A stretch of DNA of 64,000 nt from Rehmannia glutinosa. Lineage: Eukaryota; Streptophyta; Magnoliopsida; Lamiales; Orobanchaceae. Below, one piece after another: positions 1 through 13,396 of this stretch (position 1 is the first letter of the stretch; each line of letters opens with the position of its first letter). Made by a program: the position numbers and the translations under genes. A model generated the notes under the pieces. That model made no database searches. It was given only the letters and a program-made list of their open reading frames with translations, and was not told where the DNA came from. Location: NCBI GenBank assembly GCA_016081115.2, contig CM071932.1, positions 55,130,659-55,194,658 on the forward strand, read 5' to 3'.

Positions 1-3000
1 GAGGATCGGAAGTCTCTTGCTGTCGACTTCTTCACATAACGTGAGACCTTTTTTCCCAAGATACAAGTCCCAAGCTTGAGCCATAGACATATTTGCAAAG
101 TATCCCTCGGATTCGAGCGTTTTAAATTCATCGACCGATCGTGGCTCGTCCGACATCCGAGATGGCATAAGTGTCATTTGCCAACCGGAATGCCTCCATG
201 TTCTTTCAAGATGTTCATCACCCTGGCATCCATTCTTCCTTCCACTTCCTTCATCCATGCTTCAATTGTTTTCCTCTTTTCACCATAGATAGATCAGAGA
301 GTTGGAGTGGCGAGTCACGGGGAGTTTGCCGCTTATAATGTCATTTTGTGAGGACCTTGTTGGGGGTTTGTGCAATCATCAATGTTACATCTCACGATCC
401 TTCCCCCTCAACAAGCTTTCCTTTCTTTCGTTTCAAGACTTCCTCGGTGATTTTCCCTTCTCATTTTGCTCCTTTCTTTTTCGACTTGATTTTTTTTGCT
501 TTAAGGTATTCCTCTTCCCCTTTTTGGCATCATCAAAGGATAGAGGAACCCAGGGAACATCTTTGGCAAGCATGAAGTCGAAGTCTTCGATGGTTGAGTT
601 CGCTTCAAGTCTGCTTTGCATTGTATGCGACGGAATTGGTCGAGTAGCGTTGGATTTCTTTGAAATCGGCTTCATCTCGGCCATGAGGAGGCTGAATTTT
701 CTTGTCATGTGTTCTTCCAAATTTGTAGATCATTTGTATTTTGCTCACGTAGCGGCTTGATCTCGGCGGTGTGAGCTTCATGCATATGCTCAATGTGTTC
801 TCTCGACTTTGTTTTTGCATCAAGCATTTTCAGCTCTCCACACCAATGACTTGTTGAACAATGTTCAAGTATCTCACCTGTTCCACACGCATTGTTTCTT
901 CTTGTTGCCACCATTCCCTTATCCGAATTATGCCTCTTAAATCACGGTAAGGGTGGCATCTCGTTGTCGAGCCGCATGTCCAAAGAGGCTCGATGCCTCT
1001 CCATTCGTTCAACCTCAAGCAAAGAGTGCCTTAAACACTTCTCGAACTTCAACATTGATTCTTCTGTTGCGGTGATGGCCATACAAAGATCAAGTCATAA
1101 TCAATTTGGAACAATGGTGTCGATGGAAGAACATGAGGTTTGTGATAGCGTGCTTGTTCTTTTTCGACTCTTCGTGGAGTTCGTATCTCCAAAGTGAAAA
1201 AGGGAAAGATTCTACAAAAGATTCTCACCGCCAACGGGATCTGTTTGATGATGAGCGGTGCACGTGAAGTCCTTTTGGGAATCGATCCTGCTGCGACTTG
1301 AGGAGCCTGAGCGGTGGTCCCTGGTTGGTGGGTTTTGTTGTAAAGTAGACCCGGCTTGCTTGAGCCTCGGTTGTCTTAATGACCGTTGGTCTCAATTTGA
1401 TTTTTCCATTTCAAGAGATGGTCCTCGGCCTTATCAAGTAGCATCATCGGACGATGATGAGATTTCCATTGGTGGCTCATCATCAAAGTTAAAAGTTTGA
1501 CGAGTAGTCTTGGGATCGACTTGCTCGTGCCTGGAACATCCGTAGCCGAGCCTTTTGGATTTGTCATGGGGATGACTCGGCTTCTTCTTCGCCTCGATCC
1601 CAGAAAGTGACATCGGGTTGTCCGGGAATCATGAAGTGCGCCGATCTCCTTCTCGGATGGGTCGATGATAGCAGGATGGATGTTCTCTACTTGACCTCTT
1701 TACCCTGGGAAGTCTCAACCTCCCGTGGGCCTTCATTTCCCAAGCAGTCTCTCTCTGGCTGCGAGGCTCGTCCTCCCTTTCGACGAGTGTCACTGTCTTA
1801 GGGTCTTCTGATGGCATCCATTGGAGTCTCAACCCCATGGATTGCACTTTCATCGCCCCAGTGTTAACTCCCAGGGTTGTTCTTCCTCGTGCCTCGACCG
1901 CATCGGCGGCGTCATTATTAGCCTTCGAGCGGTTGGCACCGGTGAGACAGTCTCAATCGCCTCGAGCTTCGTTGATGGCAACTTGCTATTCTTCTTGTGA
2001 TTGTAATTTATCTTCTTCGCCTCCTTGATTCTTTGTGGAGTCATCTGCGGCAAAGATCCTCCGACCTTGCTGCGGTGGAGGAGTTTCCCCCCGGTGGCGC
2101 ACCGGTTGAGTGACTTGGAGTGGGGTCACTCGTCTCCAAACCCGGCTGTTTCGATTGATGGTTCACCGTTGGGGCGGTGTGGTAGCACACCTTCAATAGG
2201 GGTTGGCTGACCGAGTCCCCACTATCCCGGATTTCATCGCCACTCCCTTATTGCCTTTCTTCCGAGTGAGCTGGGGAAGTGGTAGCAGAAGAAGAATAAA
2301 GTGACTATTTTTGAACCACTCCCATTGGATCGATTTCAGTGTGTTCGAGGACTCTCCTGGTCCCTCCATTAGTCTTTGCTCGTGAAGGATTCTTGATTCG
2401 TGCAATGCTTCTTGCTGCATTTGCAACTCTTCGTGGCGGCAACATTCTCGGTTCCTCGTCACTTCGGAGAAGACATCAAGAAGAGGATGTGTGTGTTACG
2501 TGGTGGGAGATAGAGGCGGATGCTTGCCTTCTCACGTGCTTCGGCTTCTTGACTCGCTTTTCTCTCTCCTTGTCCTTGTAGATCTGGAGAATGTCTATGC
2601 AGCTTGTCTTCATCCGAGCTGGGAGCACATGAGTTAATCCAAGGAAATTTAGCAGTTCCTCTTCCTCTTCTATGAACTCGGCCGTTGAACTGTTCCTTGA
2701 CTTGCTCAACTTCCATTTTCTCCACTCACACAGACGATTTTGGATGTCCGGGTAAGGTGGAGATAGGATCATTACATCACTATCCGCTCGGGCTGGTTCT
2801 TCTTGTGCTTCATTTGTGTGTTCAAGTTGCTCTTGATCGCCTGACGCCTTGAGCAGACTTGGTCACATTTCATCAACTACATTTGGAGACTCTACTTCTC
2901 CGGTAGTCTCCGGTATTTTTGCTAGCCGAGTAACTAACTCATTTGGTTTCTCCTTGGATCGCTTGACGAGTCTTCTTCGTCTCTGGTTTGTACCGGTGGA

Positions 3001-4047
3001 ATTTTCAGTTCGGAGGCGGTGTCCTCTCGAGTCTTGAGCGGGGGCAGTCTGGGTGTTTGTTTCGAGGAGCCGTCTTGGCTTGTCGGTTCTCCTCCTTTTG
3101 ACGATCGAGAGAAGGTATTTGTGAGTCCTTCTCGGCCGCTGCAGGGCGGAGACACGGCAGGCTGGGCAGTGACTTCGCTGCAGGGCGGGGAGCATGTTTG
3201 GTTTTCTTTCTTTGCGGGCGATCTTAGTCTTTTTGGCCGGAGAGGAAGCAATCGTATCTTGGGGTGGTGATTCCCCTCACCGTGTCGCTCTCTTGGCGTA
3301 AGCTCTCTTCTCAGTGCGCCCGAGAGAGGTTTGCTCGAACATCCTCTTGTTGACATGGAAAGCCTTCCCATGTCTAAGAGGGACTCCTTTCACCTCCAAT
3401 AGCCGGCCAATCACCAGGCCATCCTAGGGATCCTCCAAATGTGCCATCTTCTTTGAAGGATTTGTTCCCCACGTTCGCAGAGAGTCTGTCAGAGACAAAC
3501 TCAACCCGATTTATCTTCTTTTCTTCTATGATTGCAGCCATTGCAATCGGCTTTTGCTTTGACAGTTGGTCAAAGTCGCCAAATTTGATGTTGATACATT
3601 TGGAAACTATATCCAACAACTTGTGATAATCCTCCTTCAGATCTCTTGTTTGTCTTTGTGTATATTATTTTATCAAGAAAGTCGGACTTGGCTATCTATT
3701 TCCATCGTCACCCAAGTTTACATCAGCTTCTTTAATCTCGGATGCTCCTTGGCGGTAGTGAGCAATGTTCACCAAATCCTTGGCGGTGATAGTCACCGCT
3801 TTCCGTGAACAGATGACTTGATTCATTCATCGTGAATCTCGGCATTCACGTAGAATTGTGCGACCTCCTCCACATAGGTCATCGGATATTCTAGCGTTAG
3901 AAACGGTTTTAATCCGGGACGTTTCCAACTTCTCGAGATTTTCTTCACCAGGGTGTCGTCGGACCGCTTCACCATTCCATCGAAATCCACCGTCGAACCG
4001 GTGTGGATTTGCTTTCCTAACTTGGTAAAGTCATAAGTTGGTGCCAT
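1..4047 (-). pseudogene. Third ORF (ORF3) of element A, partial and frameshifted
   Basis: The ORF downstream of pol. It starts with ATG at 4047 (MAPTYDFTKLGKQIHTGS) and is homologous to ORF3 in D (from 32090) and E (from 46052). The N-terminal part has a segment (VEEVAQFYVNAEIHDE) that resembles the 'putative plant transposon protein' domain common in plant TEs. Then come Ser/Pro/Lys-rich and acidic low-complexity stretches, a coiled-coil-like part and a Lys/Glu-rich part. By comparison with D, roughly the last 430 bp lie off the left edge. Readable pieces are 3823-4047, 3374-3619, 2934-3371 and 433-720, in shifting frames. Sirevirus literature calls ORFs in this position env-like, but I see no signal peptide or membrane segment. 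Function unknown. Confidence 0.75.
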
Positions 4048-4182
4048 TTCTCAGGATTATATCAAGAAAAAAACTCGTAAATTGATTTGAAGGTTGATAG
4101 GGTTTGAGAGTATTTTGCCTTTGCTTTTGAGAGAAAGAGATGAACAGTTTTAGAAGTGTGAGAGAGAAACGGACGAAAATGG

Positions 4183-4190
4183 TTTAAATA
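4183..4190 (-). promoter_or_regulatory. TATA-like box upstream of ORF3 (element A)
   Basis: On the minus strand the word TATTTAAA lies about 140 nt upstream of the ORF3 ATG and is followed by a CT-rich leader. Elements D (32228-32232) and E (46190-46195) have a TATA-like word at the same distance. It sits in a non-coding spacer of about 500 bp (4048-4556) between pol and ORF3 that is conserved in all three copies. A separate promoter for ORF3 is an inference. Confidence 0.45.
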
Positions 4191-4556
4191 TGGTTTATGA
4201 AAGGGCGTGCATGCGGTTTTGAATTGTGATCGAAATCAACGGCTTGGATTTTGACGCCTATTGAGCATTTCACGTCTCGTATTTAATGCGGCAAAGCATT
4301 TATATCCAATCATAAGCTTGGTGTGCGGCTTTATGTCCGTACACATCATCATTATCCGACGTGTTCCTTAAAACATTCCCGCTTAGTCAAAACGACGACA
4401 TTTTTGTCACTTTGCTCACAAGTTATTCAACTTATCCCTTAGCCGATTTAACTCTACTTACTTCACAGTTCTCTTAGTGACTCGGCTATCACCGACTCGG
4501 TGTGTAGTTGTCTCTCCGTCTGGTGATTTCATCGAGTGACTGTTTTAAACTCTTTT

Positions 4557-7500
4557 TCACCTCCTTTTCTGTTCCATTTCTTTTCTTTGGTTCTTCGTGT
4601 CTCGGCTTAGTTCAATTAATCCCAACTCATGCTTGAGTTCTTCAAATCTTGACTCACATAATGGTTTTGTGAAGATGTCGGCTAGTTGTTTATCGGTTGA
4701 GATATATTCCAGGATGATGTCCTTCTTTTCAACATGATCTCTTATGAAGTGATATCTCGACATCGATATGCTTTGTTCTTGAATGCAACACAGATTTTGA
4801 GTGATTGCAATTGCACTTGTGTTATCACACATGATTGGAATTTCTTTTCTTCAACTTCATAGTCTCTCATTCTTTGTCTCATCCATAGGATTTGGGCACA
4901 AATTTGCCGCAGCCTATGTATTCTGTCTCACCATTTGAGAGGTGGCTATTGAGTTTTGCTTCTGCTAAACCAGGAAATTAGTCTGTTTCCTAGCATTTGA
5001 CATGTGCCTGAAGTGCTCTTCTGTCCGCTCCACTCCGATCCAAAGATAGTAAGAATCAATAGCCAATTAGCTTGAATCCACCTTCCTTTGGATACCATAA
5101 GCCCTCTTGGCTTCCTTTCAAGTATCTCAATATTTTCTTAGTTTCTTTGTCATATGGCTCTCTTTCGGAGCAGATTGAAATCTTGCACATACACCTACAA
5201 CAAAGGTGATGTCCGGCCCGCTAGCCGTGAGATAGAGCAATGATCCAATAAGTGCTCGTATCTTGTTTGATCTACTGTGCTTGCCATCTGCATCCATGTC
5301 CATTTTGGTGATGTGTTCATTGGTATTTTTACGAAGACTTCTCCTCCATACCAAACTTCTTCATTAAGTCTCTGGTGTATTTTGTTTGACTTATAAAGGT
5401 TCCATCCTTCAATTGTTTGATTGGAGTCCAAGGAAGAATGTCGGCTCTCCCATCATGCTTATTTCAAATTTACTTTGCATGAGGTTTGAGAATTTTTCAC
5501 ATGACTCTTTGTTAGTGGATCCAAAAATGATGTCATCCACATATATTTGAACAAGAAGTATACTCTTCTTGTCTTGAATTCTGAAAAGTGTTCTATCTAC
5601 TTTTCCTTTTGTGAATCCATTTTGATCGGGGAATTGTGACAGGGTATCATACCATGCTCGGGTGCCTGTTTCAATCCATACAAGGCTTTCTTGAGTTTGT
5701 ATACCTTATCTCCAAGAGTCTTCCGCTCAAATCCTGGAGGTTGTTCAACATACACTTCTTCTTCCAATAAACCATTTAGGAATGCACTTTTTACATCCAT
5801 CGATATACAATGAAATTCTTGTGAGTTTGCATAGGCAAGAAACATCCTTATAGCTTCCAATCTTGCTACAGGGGCAAATGTTTCATCAAAATCTATCCCT
5901 TCTTCTTGGCAATATCCTTTGGCTACTAGTCTTGCTTTGTTTCTTACCACAGAGCCTTCCTCGTTCATCTTATTTCGAATACCCATTTGGTTCCAATAAC
6001 ATTTTGATGTATGGGTCTTTGCACTAATTCCCATACTTTATTTCTCTCAAACCGATTGACTCTTCTTGCATAGCTTGAATCCAATGTGTGTCGCCCAATG
6101 CTTGTGACACATCTTTGGGCTCTATTTGCGAAATGAAGCATGTGAACATTGCTTCTTGTTGAGTTCGATCTTGTCTTGACACCTTCTCTTATATCTCCAA
6201 TGACAAGTTCGGTGGATGGTCTCGGCCATCTTACGTCGGAGTTGGAGTAAGTTAGCCGGATTGATCGACTTGCGGTTGTGTTCTTTGGGTCGCTCTCTCG
6301 TAATCACTTATTTTGCAAATTTTCCATTTGCTTTTGAGATTCAGCTATCTCATCTTCTTCAATTGATAATCCCTTGACCAAAGACATAGGGACTCTTCGT
6401 ATGGTTGGATGATTCAACTTATCGGTGACTCTTCAATGTCTTCTCCATTTACATTTGGCTCATCGAATACTCATGAATGGATTCCTCTCGTAACCATAGT
6501 TCTTTTGTTGAGTATCCTGTAGGATTTGCTCTCGGTGAGTATCCTAAGAAGATACCTTCATCGGCCTTTAGCATCAAAGGCCTTTAGGTTGTCTTTGCCA
6601 TTGTTGTGAATGAAGCATTTACATCCAAATATTCTCAAATATGCAACATTTGGTTTTCTTCCATCCCAGATCTCATAGGAGTCTTTGTCAGTTTGTCTGC
6701 ATTTTATCATACATCTGTTTTGGGTGTAGCAAGATGTGTTGATTGCTTCAGCCCAAAATCTTTTTGGTAACCCCGCTTCACCTAACATGGTCCTTGCCGC
6801 TTCTTTGAGGGTTCTGTTCCTTCTTTCGCAACTCCATTCTCTTTGTGGAGTCCTTGCTGCTTGATAGTTCATGACCAATACCATTCTCAATACAAGATCT
6901 TGAGTTATTATTCCATTGAGAAACTCGGTTCCTCTATCATATCTTATCTTTATAATGTTTTGACTTTTCTCATTTTGAACTCTTTTCATCGGTTGAGGTA
7001 ATTTCTGCAAGGTTTCCTTCTTTTTACACATGAATATTGTCCATGTATATCTTGAGTAGTCATCTACTACCACCAAGGTGTATTTCTTTCCACTTATCTT
7101 TGGGTGGTTCCATGGGCCAAATAGATCCATATGAAGCAGATGCAATATTCTTGTTGAGGATGGGCATGTCTTTTCTTTGAATGACGACTTGATTTGTTTT
7201 CCTTCGACATGCATCACATATACTCTCCTTCTTGTATATCGAGTCCGGAAGTCCTTTTACAAGATGACTCTTTTTGACTTGTTAATTGTTTTGAAATTCA
7301 GGTGACTCGGCTTTTTGTGCCACAACCAACTTGATTCAATTGTGCTCTTTTGCTAGTAGACAGTCTTTGGGTGTTGCGATTGACCAATCCACTACGTACA
7401 TATTCTTCTGTCTACATCCTTGCAAAGACAACTTCATTTGATTCAATATCCTTGATTTGGCATATACCCATGTTGAATCGAACATTGTAGCCCTTGTCAC

Positions 7501-7750
7501 GCAGCCGATCGATACTCGTAAGTTGAAGTTGAGTCCTTCAACATATGCAACATCTCGTGATTTCTAATCCATTCCTCTTGATGGATCCAATGCCTCTTAT
7601 TTCACCAGGAGCTTCATTTCCTCCAAATATGACTTGGGCTCCTTTGACTTCCTTGAATTTTGACAGATTTCTCTTATTTCTGTCATATGTCCGGGAATGA
7701 CCACTATCCATGTACCAGGTTCCTTGGCACTCACATTCTTGAACCCGCAA
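4557..7750 (-). pseudogene. pol: Copia pol of element A (protease, integrase, RT, RNase H), frameshifted
   Basis: Pol polyprotein that would cut, copy and integrate the element. In coding order: a protease region near 7725 (the usual DSGCSRHM motif reads DSGHSRTYD), then integrase at 7217-6558 with the MDLFGP and YDRGTEF segments. RT follows, with NKARLVAKGYCQEEGIDFDE and MDVKSAFLNG in 6034-5597 and YVDD codons at 5532-5543. RNase H with CDNTSAIAI and DKQLADIFTKPL ends at 4557. Relative to D and E the usual stop after GLIELS is lost, adding about 15 residues. Many frameshifts break the frame, so the copy is non-functional as written. Several breaks fall where D reads CAG or CTG. Confidence 0.9.
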
Positions 7751-7762
7751 TCAAGGAAATTA
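7751..7762 (-). other. gag-pol boundary double stop (element A)
   Basis: TAA (7762-7760), two codons, then TGA (7753-7751) in the gag frame. The same arrangement occurs at the same place in C, D and E. In A the following acceptor-like word reads TTGCGG instead of TTGCAG. Confidence 0.7.
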
Positions 7763-10090
7763 AGTTTTAGGTACCCATACTTGTCGGGTCCCGAGGGGTT
7801 AGAATTGTAAGATGATCCAACCAACCTATAGCCAAATGATTTGACTCTAAGGGGTTGCCATCTATCGTGCCATAATCATAATTAATCCTGGCAAATTGCT
7901 TGGGGATTCTAGGTTCATACAAATTGTCTCTTTTGTCGTATGCTGCATATGTGTTTTAGCAATTGCCTTCCTTGGGTGATTGTGGTGTCTTTGAGTGTAG
8001 TGCCTAGGTGCATGTGTGTCGATGAAAGCTCTTATGCTTTTGGAATGGCCTTTCTTTGAGTTCTGGCCTTTGCCATTTGGGCTTATATTCCATAAGTCTA
8101 TGCCGATAGTTCACATTATTCCAATCACTTGGCTTGGATATTTTCTATCATTCCCATCATATGTATTTCTTTTATGGATTTTCCGGGGTTTTTGGTAGCT
8201 CTGCTTTCTTCTTTTGAGTATTTTTTGTTTGGAGTTTTTTGAGGACTCTATTTGAATTTCTTCTCATGCCCTTTCAAAGACACTCAATCGGTCATGTTTT
8301 CCTTTTCCTTTGTAACCAAGGCCGGTTTGCTTAGTATTGTGCTTTGGAGTGAATGTGTGTGCAACATTTAGAGTTTTGGATTTTTCGGACTCTTCATGAC
8401 TTGAAGATCCTTTTTCCAAAATTACTCTTGAGGTTTGACATGGCACGAGAGGAATTAAATCCCAAGCCCTGTCTTGTCTCCACATTCTCTTTGACTCATA
8501 ATAAGATCATCCAATGATTTAGATGCCTTAGTGAATGAGGCAATAACATTCTTGAGGTCATTCTCCCTCTTTTCTATAGGCAATTTTCGCTACTAATTTA
8601 GCATTTTCAAAGCCTTTAAACTTTCATTTTCAACATGACTATTTGACTTAGAGTACTCGGCTCCTTAGTCACTTTGAGTTTCGACTTTTGAGTAGGATAT
8701 TTTCCTCATTCAATAGTGTGTGTGAGGATTTAATATGTTCAAAATCTTTCATCATTTTGCCTAATGAATCATAAAGATCAGTGGGTGATGAAGTGTGTGT
8801 GTCACGATCGCTTTGTCACTAGTGTGTGTCGAGTTTGTTGAGTTAGATTGTACCTCATCTTCTTGATCAAAGTTGATCTTGTTCTTTGGCCATCAAGCGA
8901 TCAGGGCTTCTTCTTCGTGAGTCACTTGAATAGTCCCATTCTTGCTCTCGAATCATTTGTCTCTCTTGACTTGGTTTGTCTCGGCTAGATCTCTGCAGCC
9001 ATCATTGCCTTTTTCTTTTCTTGTCTTCTTTCTCTCAAGACCTTTCTTTCTTCTTCATCCCCTCGTCTTTTTGACCACAGGATATGAGCGATCAATGGCA
9101 TAGTAACCTGGTTGTCTGAGTTCCACCATAGATATTCAGCCTTTTGATCGACTCTTTCCATTCTTGAGTTGTCACCCTTTGATACTCAACTTTTTGATGA
9201 TCTGTTCTCTTGGTTGGCCTGTCTTCCCTTGATTTGGAGGAGCCGAGTGTCTTCTCGGAAGATTCACCCTTTCCTCTCTTGTAGTTCTTGTTAAAGAACT
9301 TGTTAAATCTTTAACCATCGGGCTATTTTTCCGGGTCAATTACTTCTTCTTTGACCTCGGCTCTCTTCCCATCTTTGACAATTAGAGCAAATTGTTTTGG
9401 GTATATTGTCTCTTCCGGTCTTTTCTTCTCACTCAAACTCGTAGGCTTTGAGGTCCGAGAATAACTCATGGTTGGATGTCTTTGATAGGTCCATGGAATG
9501 TCTCGGTGCCATGACCTTCATTTCCCATTCATTTGGAAGACTTTTTAGGATTTTCATACACATTTCTTCTCGTGTATATTCCTTCCAAGTGCGATGACTC
9601 ATTTGTGATTTCGTGAACCGAGCGTCTAGTTGATCCAGGTTCTCTCCCGAGATCATTTTGAAATTCTCAAACTTCTGATGACCCACCGATAATTTGTTTT
9701 CTTTGATTTGCTCGAGCCTTCACAAATCAATGTCAACTTGTCCTGATTTCCTTAGCCGTTTTGCAGGATTTGACTTTATTGAACATGGCTTTGTCCAAGG
9801 TTTTGTAGAGGATGTCCTTGGCTACATTGTCCGGTTGTATCTTTTTCTGTCATCATTTGTCCACTCGGTTCTTGGTTTTTCAACCATGATGGTCCGGGAG
9901 CAAAGATCTTCTTCTCCTTCACCGCAACTCTTCGCATATTGTGTTCACCTTTAATATTTGCAGAGGCCCATCTTCTATCACTATCCACATCTCATCATGT
10001 AATCTTTGATAGATGAGCACGCATACGAATTTTCCAATCATCAAATTCTTCGATAGTGAACATAGGGATGCGTGTCAAATTTGCTTCCAT
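7760..10090 (-). pseudogene. gag: Copia gag of element A, frameshifted
   Basis: Capsid/nucleocapsid polyprotein. The ATG at 10090 opens MEANLTRIPMFTIEEF, the N-terminus shared with D and E. A UBN2-type gag segment follows (9686-9429, with LDQLDARFTKSQMSHRTWKEY and NEWEMKVMA), then the zinc-knuckle region near 9100. The rest is a Ser/Asp-rich coiled-coil-like stretch and a basic Gln/Arg/His-rich tail ending at the TAA at 7762-7760. The frame is broken in many places. Confidence 0.85.
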
Positions 10091-10203
10091 GATAATGACT
10101 TTTAATAAAATGAGTTTTGAAGGTTTAAGTACTAAAGCGGACTTTGAAAAGTTTGGAGATCTAGTTCAAGAATAACCGATGCGGAGGGTTCAATGAACCA
10201 ACC

Positions 10204-10215
10204 GCTCCGATACCA
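10204..10215 (-). other. Primer binding site, element A
   Basis: On the minus strand TGGTATCGGAGC, two bases inside the LTR end. It matches the usual plant copia PBS TGGTATCAGAGC (initiator Met-tRNA) with one change, A to G. Confidence 0.85.
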
Positions 10216-10217
10216 CT

Positions 10218-11769
10218 TGTAGGTCCCAAGGGGTGTAAGTGTAAGGTTTAGAAGGGGGTTGAATAAACCTTACCAAATTTTCGATTTAGTCCTTTTAAAT
10301 CTACGAGTTAAGTTAATTCTACATACAGTGTCCTTGATGGACAATCGAATTAGTCACTCAAGTAGAGTTAATCTCTCTCAGAACTTCAAATTTGAGCTGT
10401 TGATGGAGTAACTCAATTTGTTGGCTACGATTTAACTCAATTTGTGGTTTTATTTTTAGCAGAAGACTTAACACCCTTAAGTTTGATTAAGCAAGATTTT
10501 AGAGCTTGATTTAGTACTTATAAATTATCAAATGGATAGCAAATTTATCACAGATATAAGCGAGTTAAAAGTGCAGAATTTAAATCTTTGAAATGTAAAT
10601 GACACAATGAAGTTTTTATAGAGGTTCGAAGATGGGGTAATTCTTCTACTCCTCTCTTCTCCAACTCCCGGAGGAATCCACTAGGTAATGATCAGTTTAC
10701 AAAGTGGTAACAGTCCGATACAAGTCTTGATCACAACGGCCGACTTGATCCTTAGGGAATCGATCCTGGGAGACGCTTGATCATTGGTGGCAAGCTCGAC
10801 GACTCGGCTTCTTCTTCACAGGGCATTTGCGCTTTGTTACTACTGACTCACTTGCTCAAGATCTTTGGATTTGATCACGAAGCCCTCCAAAAGCTTAAGA
10901 CTTGGTTCAACCTTGAACCTTTCTACAATCCTTCCCGGAATGTAGACCCCTTGCTTTCGTATTTTCCTCTTCAACCGATTGAAGTTCTCTTCCTTCACGG
11001 TGAGTGTTGGATTGATGTACTTCGTAATGTGCAGCTTGAGGATTGAGAGTGTTTTGAGTTTTTCTAATGTGCTTGTATATCTCACGTATGTGTCATTCAT
11101 ATCCTTCAAACAAACTCCTCGGCCTTTTATAGTGAACTTTCAAAAATTTGCCCGTTGAAGAGATAGGCTTATTTTTGAAAGTCACTTTGCGATCGTTGGC
11201 TTGCAGTTCTTGGAATTGCCATTTCCTCGTATGAATTGTTCTTTCACCTTTTCGTGAGTTCGACACGGTGTGGTGCTTCCCATTGGTTCATTCCTTTTGC
11301 ATGCTTCTAGGATCGAGCACTCGAGAAAGGTGATATGGAGATATTACTTGTTTAAGTAAATCTCTTGATTTTCGCGGCAAATGATTCTTTTTGATTATCT
11401 CGACTTGACCGCATTTCCTTGCTTTCCCCAGGTGACTTGAGTCGACTTCCAATCATGGATGACTCTTCTTGTCACTTCAACTTGAGACTTGGCTTTTCTT
11501 GAGTTGACTTGACCGATGCTCCACTTGCATCTCACCGCTTCTTCAGAGAGTTCCCGTCTACTCCTCTTTGCCATATTCATTTGTTTCACAAACAGGTCTT
11601 CCTTCCATTCTTCAAATTGTCTTCTTGCATGTTAGGGGGCGTAGTCGACTTAACTCACTTGGCCACTCTAATTGTTACAATACATTATACGACAAGAATT
11701 GGGGAGCCAACTTTCTATTCTAAGTTTTACATGGCATTCATCAAAATCTAAACAATAAAATTCCTAACA
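10218..11769 (-). repeat. 5' LTR of element A
   Basis: A 1552-bp LTR bounded by TGTTAGGAAT and GGGACCTACA on the minus strand, so TG...CA. It has a TATA box (TATAAAA, minus strand, 11125-11131) and is homologous along its length to LTRs B, C, X, Y and Z. The gag-proximal end carries the family motif CCCCTTGGGACCTACA. Confidence 0.93.
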
Positions 11770-12891
11770 CTATGTTCTATCTCAAAGAAGACGAAATTGC
11801 CCCATGTACAAAGTGCTAACGGTTCTGGCAATTATCTCTAACATACAACGACTTTTCAAGTTTGACTTCATAGCACCTATAAAAGTCGAACTTACAATGA
11901 ATATGCTAAGCGTTTAGAACTTTCAAGCTTTTGAAGGACGTTTAAACAATATGTTGATAATGCACAATGCTTTCGATTTAATCTCTTGGTTAAAAGTCAT
12001 GATTTTCAAACGTCAGAGGATTTTATTTATAGGCATCTACGCGCCTTATAGAAATAGACATGTCTTTTGGCTCAAAAGACATGTTCAATGGCCAAAAAAT
12101 AAATTTGTTAGCTCAAACATGTGCCTCAGCCCACAGGCGCACGACTGCGCACACCTATGCGTGACTGGGGTAAACAATAATTTGTCTGAAACTTTAAGGG
12201 CTTTGAGGCCCAAGCCCATGACACATGGCCCAAACACGAGCACAAGTACAAACTGAGCTGAGCCAGCTGGGCGGGCAGCAGCGGTGCGCGTGCGTGTATT
12301 TTGAACCAAACTCATAAGCATGTAGGTCCTCTCTCCTTTAAAAACTTTGGTGCCCCAAGGGCCCAAACCCATTACTCATACTTGAGTTATATAAAGTGAG
12401 CTAACTTTGGCTTTGTATCTTATGTGGGATGGAGTTTCACTCCTCCAGTACATTTTCCAGTTTTCATATCAATTTTCTAGTTTTAAGTGGCCAACTACTT
12501 GCATTAATTTCTCATTCAACCGAAATTGGTTTTGAGAAATTCAAAATTTTAATATCATCTACTTACTTAGTAGAATTTGATTATCTATTTTATTCCCCAT
12601 TTCCCATGAATGTAAGCCAATTAAATATTTGGTCAAATATTGGTCAAAACCCATATTACTCAAACCAAATTTGCCAACAGAGAGTGCATGAATTGACTAA
12701 CAACGCTTACTAAAAATTGTATATTAATAAATAATTAATTCTAATAAAATAGTTTTCGTATTGAAATAATCATAAATATTTAAGGAATATTTCTTTAGGG
12801 CAAGATTTGAAATAAAATGGTTGGAGATGAACTTTATTTAGTGTAGAGATTACATTATTTAGTGCAAAAACTATGCTAAAATTGAACTGTG
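11770..12891. other. Intergenic DNA, no recognisable gene
   Basis: AT-rich sequence with a GC-richer patch near 12220-12300. Short open frames here have no family features. The stretch 11860-12430 has a CCTATAAAAG word and could be part of an old LTR, but I found no matching partner or ends. Confidence 0.5.
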
Positions 12892-12899
12892 GTTGGAGA

Positions 12900-13313
12900 T
12901 AGAGATGCCAATTGTTGAACCGCCTTATTTGGGTCGAGTCTGTAACTAGTAAATAAGTCTAGGTCGGGTAATGTGTATGTTTTTTCAGACCCCAAATGGG
13001 TATGAGTTGGGTAACATGTTTAGTAGAACTCGATCTGTATAGTTAATATTATATAATTTATATTAGAGTATTTGTATATCTTTTATTGGGACGAAAACTT
13101 TTTTCTTAGTATTTTTATTATATTTATTTTGATAATTATTTTATCTACATATAATTGTATGAATATCTCATTTCACATAATTCTTTGTAATAATATATGA
13201 AAAAAATTATATAAATAAGCCTAAATATATGACATAGGTGGGTTTGGCGGATTTTACTCGTTGGACATGGGTATGGATTGGGGCGGGTTTCGGTTTCGCC
13301 GTTGACATCCTTA
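12900..13313. mobile_element. hAT-type MITE with perfect 8-bp target duplication
   Basis: A 414-bp non-autonomous element. The left end reads TAGAGATGCCAA; the right end in reverse complement reads TAAGGATGTCAA, matching the plant hAT terminus TAGGGATGGCAA. The 8-bp direct repeat GTTGGAGA flanks it at 12892-12899 and 13314-13321, as expected for hAT insertion. The inside has GGGCGGGT-type words near the ends and an AT-rich centre. It encodes nothing. Confidence 0.88.
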
Positions 13314-13396
13314 GTTGGAGATGACATGAGTGGGTGGTTTTGGCCTTTGGGAAAGGGGTATAATGTGTCTGTCTTTTTATCAGTCAATTTTATTTG

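Larger units (their letters stand above)
1..11769 (-). mobile_element. Sirevirus-like Ty1/copia element A, 3' end beyond the window
   Basis: A long copia retrotransposon read on the minus strand: 5' LTR (10218-11769), PBS, gag, pol (protease, integrase, RT, RNase H, the copia order), then a spacer and a third ORF running off the left edge. The polypurine tract and 3' LTR are not in the window. A third ORF after pol and a gag of about 780 codons fit the plant Sirevirus lineage; that assignment is inferred from layout, not from a tree. The same family recurs as elements C, D and E, solo LTR B and LTRs X, F and G. All coding parts of A are broken by frameshifts. The bases after the LTR are CTATG; the matching target duplication would be off the window. 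Confidence 0.9.

Noticed and set aside
12085..12372. 95-codon minus-strand frame
   Set aside because: Composition-driven, with no motif and no conserved copy. The region looks like old non-coding repeat DNA.
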